DNA of 34,508 nt from Treponema sp. (GTDB lineage: Bacteria > Spirochaetota > Spirochaetia > Treponematales > Treponemataceae), in contig JAFXWC010000057.1 in assembly GCA_017534445.1 (NCBI GenBank), positions 1 to 34,508 of the forward strand, given 5' to 3'. The translations under genes were made by a program, and so were the position numbers. Below, one piece after another: positions 34,173 through 34,508 of this stretch (position 1 is the first letter of the stretch; every line of letters starts with the position of its first letter). The notes beneath the pieces are model-generated. The model saw only the letters and a program-made list of their open reading frames with translations. It searched no databases and was not told the origin of the DNA.

Positions 34173-34283
34173 GCCGGCGACCTCCTACTTTCGCAGCGCA
34201 AAGCCACTATCATCGGCGCTGTGGGGCTTGACTTCCGTGTTCGGGATGGGAACGGGTATGGCACCCACGCCATGGTCACCGGC
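34173..34283 (-). rRNA. 5S ribosomal RNA, copy 1
   Basis: A 111-nt complete gene. On the minus strand it begins GCCGGTGACCATGGCG, holds the conserved CCCGTTCCCATCCCGAACAC block and ends GGTCGCCGGC, pairing with the 5' end as helix I. A T run (34172-34161) directly follows, so helix I may also serve as the terminator. It is probably the last gene of an rRNA operon lying to the right. Confidence 0.95.
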
Positions 34284-34344
34284 ATAAAATACCGTATAAT
34301 TTGCAGAAACAATCAAGTTTCTATATATATTTCAAACTCACTGC

Positions 34345-34367
34345 AAGGGCTTACTTAACAAGCCCTT
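34345..34367. promoter_or_regulatory. Hairpin in the 5S-5S spacer
   Basis: AAGGGCTT and AAGCCCTT form an 8-bp stem with a 7-nt loop between the two 5S genes. It may be a processing signal; no T run follows on the minus strand. The rest of the 135-nt spacer is AT-rich with two TTCTATATATA strings. Confidence 0.5.
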
Positions 34368-34418
34368 TTAAGCATCAATTCTCTCCGATGCCAAGCTTTC
34401 TATATATAAAATAAAAAA

Positions 34419-34508
34419 GCCGGCGGCCTCCTACTTTCGCGGCGCAGGGCCACTATCATCGGCGCTGTGGGGCTTGACTTCCGTGTTCGGGATGGGAGCG
34501 GGTATGGC
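34419..34508 (-). rRNA. 5S ribosomal RNA, copy 2, cut by window edge
   Basis: Ninety bases of a second 5S gene in the same direction, 135 nt before copy 1. It differs from copy 1 at five positions, all A in copy 1 and G in copy 2 on the plus strand. Its 5' end lies beyond 34508. Confidence 0.93.

Overview
The window reads as part of a spirochaete chromosome, most likely a host-associated Treponema. The basis is the mix of genes: three chemotaxis receptors, a hybrid histidine kinase, SstT, a GH5 cellulase, moderate-to-low GC and lipobox-like signal peptides. This is inferred from gene content only; no database search was possible. There is no sign of a prophage or an intact insertion sequence.

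Left part (1-6390): a complete type II-C CRISPR-Cas9 locus. A 20-repeat array (79-1367) faces a minus-strand cas9-cas1-cas2 operon, and a tracrRNA gene (about 6057-6178) is divergent from cas9. Every 36-nt repeat contains TTGACA, 16 nt, TATAAT, so each repeat is itself a near-consensus sigma-70 promoter that should start transcription about 7 nt inside the next spacer. The tracrRNA has its own promoter (TTGACA, 17 nt, TATACT), and its -35 overlaps that of the opposite cas9 promoter. The cas9 -10 box lies 6 nt before the ATG, which suggests a leaderless mRNA.

Middle part (6390-21210): sstT (minus) is divergent from an outer-membrane-barrel/phosphoesterase lipoprotein pair (plus). Their two promoters share one palindromic -35 (TTGCAA) and both appear leaderless. 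Next come a repeat-rich stretch with tRNA-Thr(CGU) and a tandem copy of its 3' end, two small unknown genes, a GNAT acetyltransferase, and a response-regulator/hybrid-kinase pair. These are followed by a three-gene metal P-type ATPase cluster whose pump lacks the CPC motif, a two-module GH5 cellulase, and trpB with no trpA next to it.

Right part (21211-34508): an MCP, a four-gene operon headed by an acyl-CoA synthetase whose promoter spacer holds a palindromic operator-like site, a Na/phosphate cotransporter with a PhoU-like tail, two more MCPs, and two tandem 5S rRNA genes, the second cut by the window edge.

All long non-coding gaps (9357-9911, 10877-11220, 26930-27080, 28774-29324, 31570-31960) hold related GC-rich, hairpin-rich dispersed repeats. 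Several genes (cas9, sstT, the barrel gene, the Na/Pi transporter and nearly the MCP at 23300) have a TATAAT-like box only 5-9 nt before the start codon and no Shine-Dalgarno, whereas others have normal Shine-Dalgarno sites. Two classes of translation initiation therefore seem to coexist.
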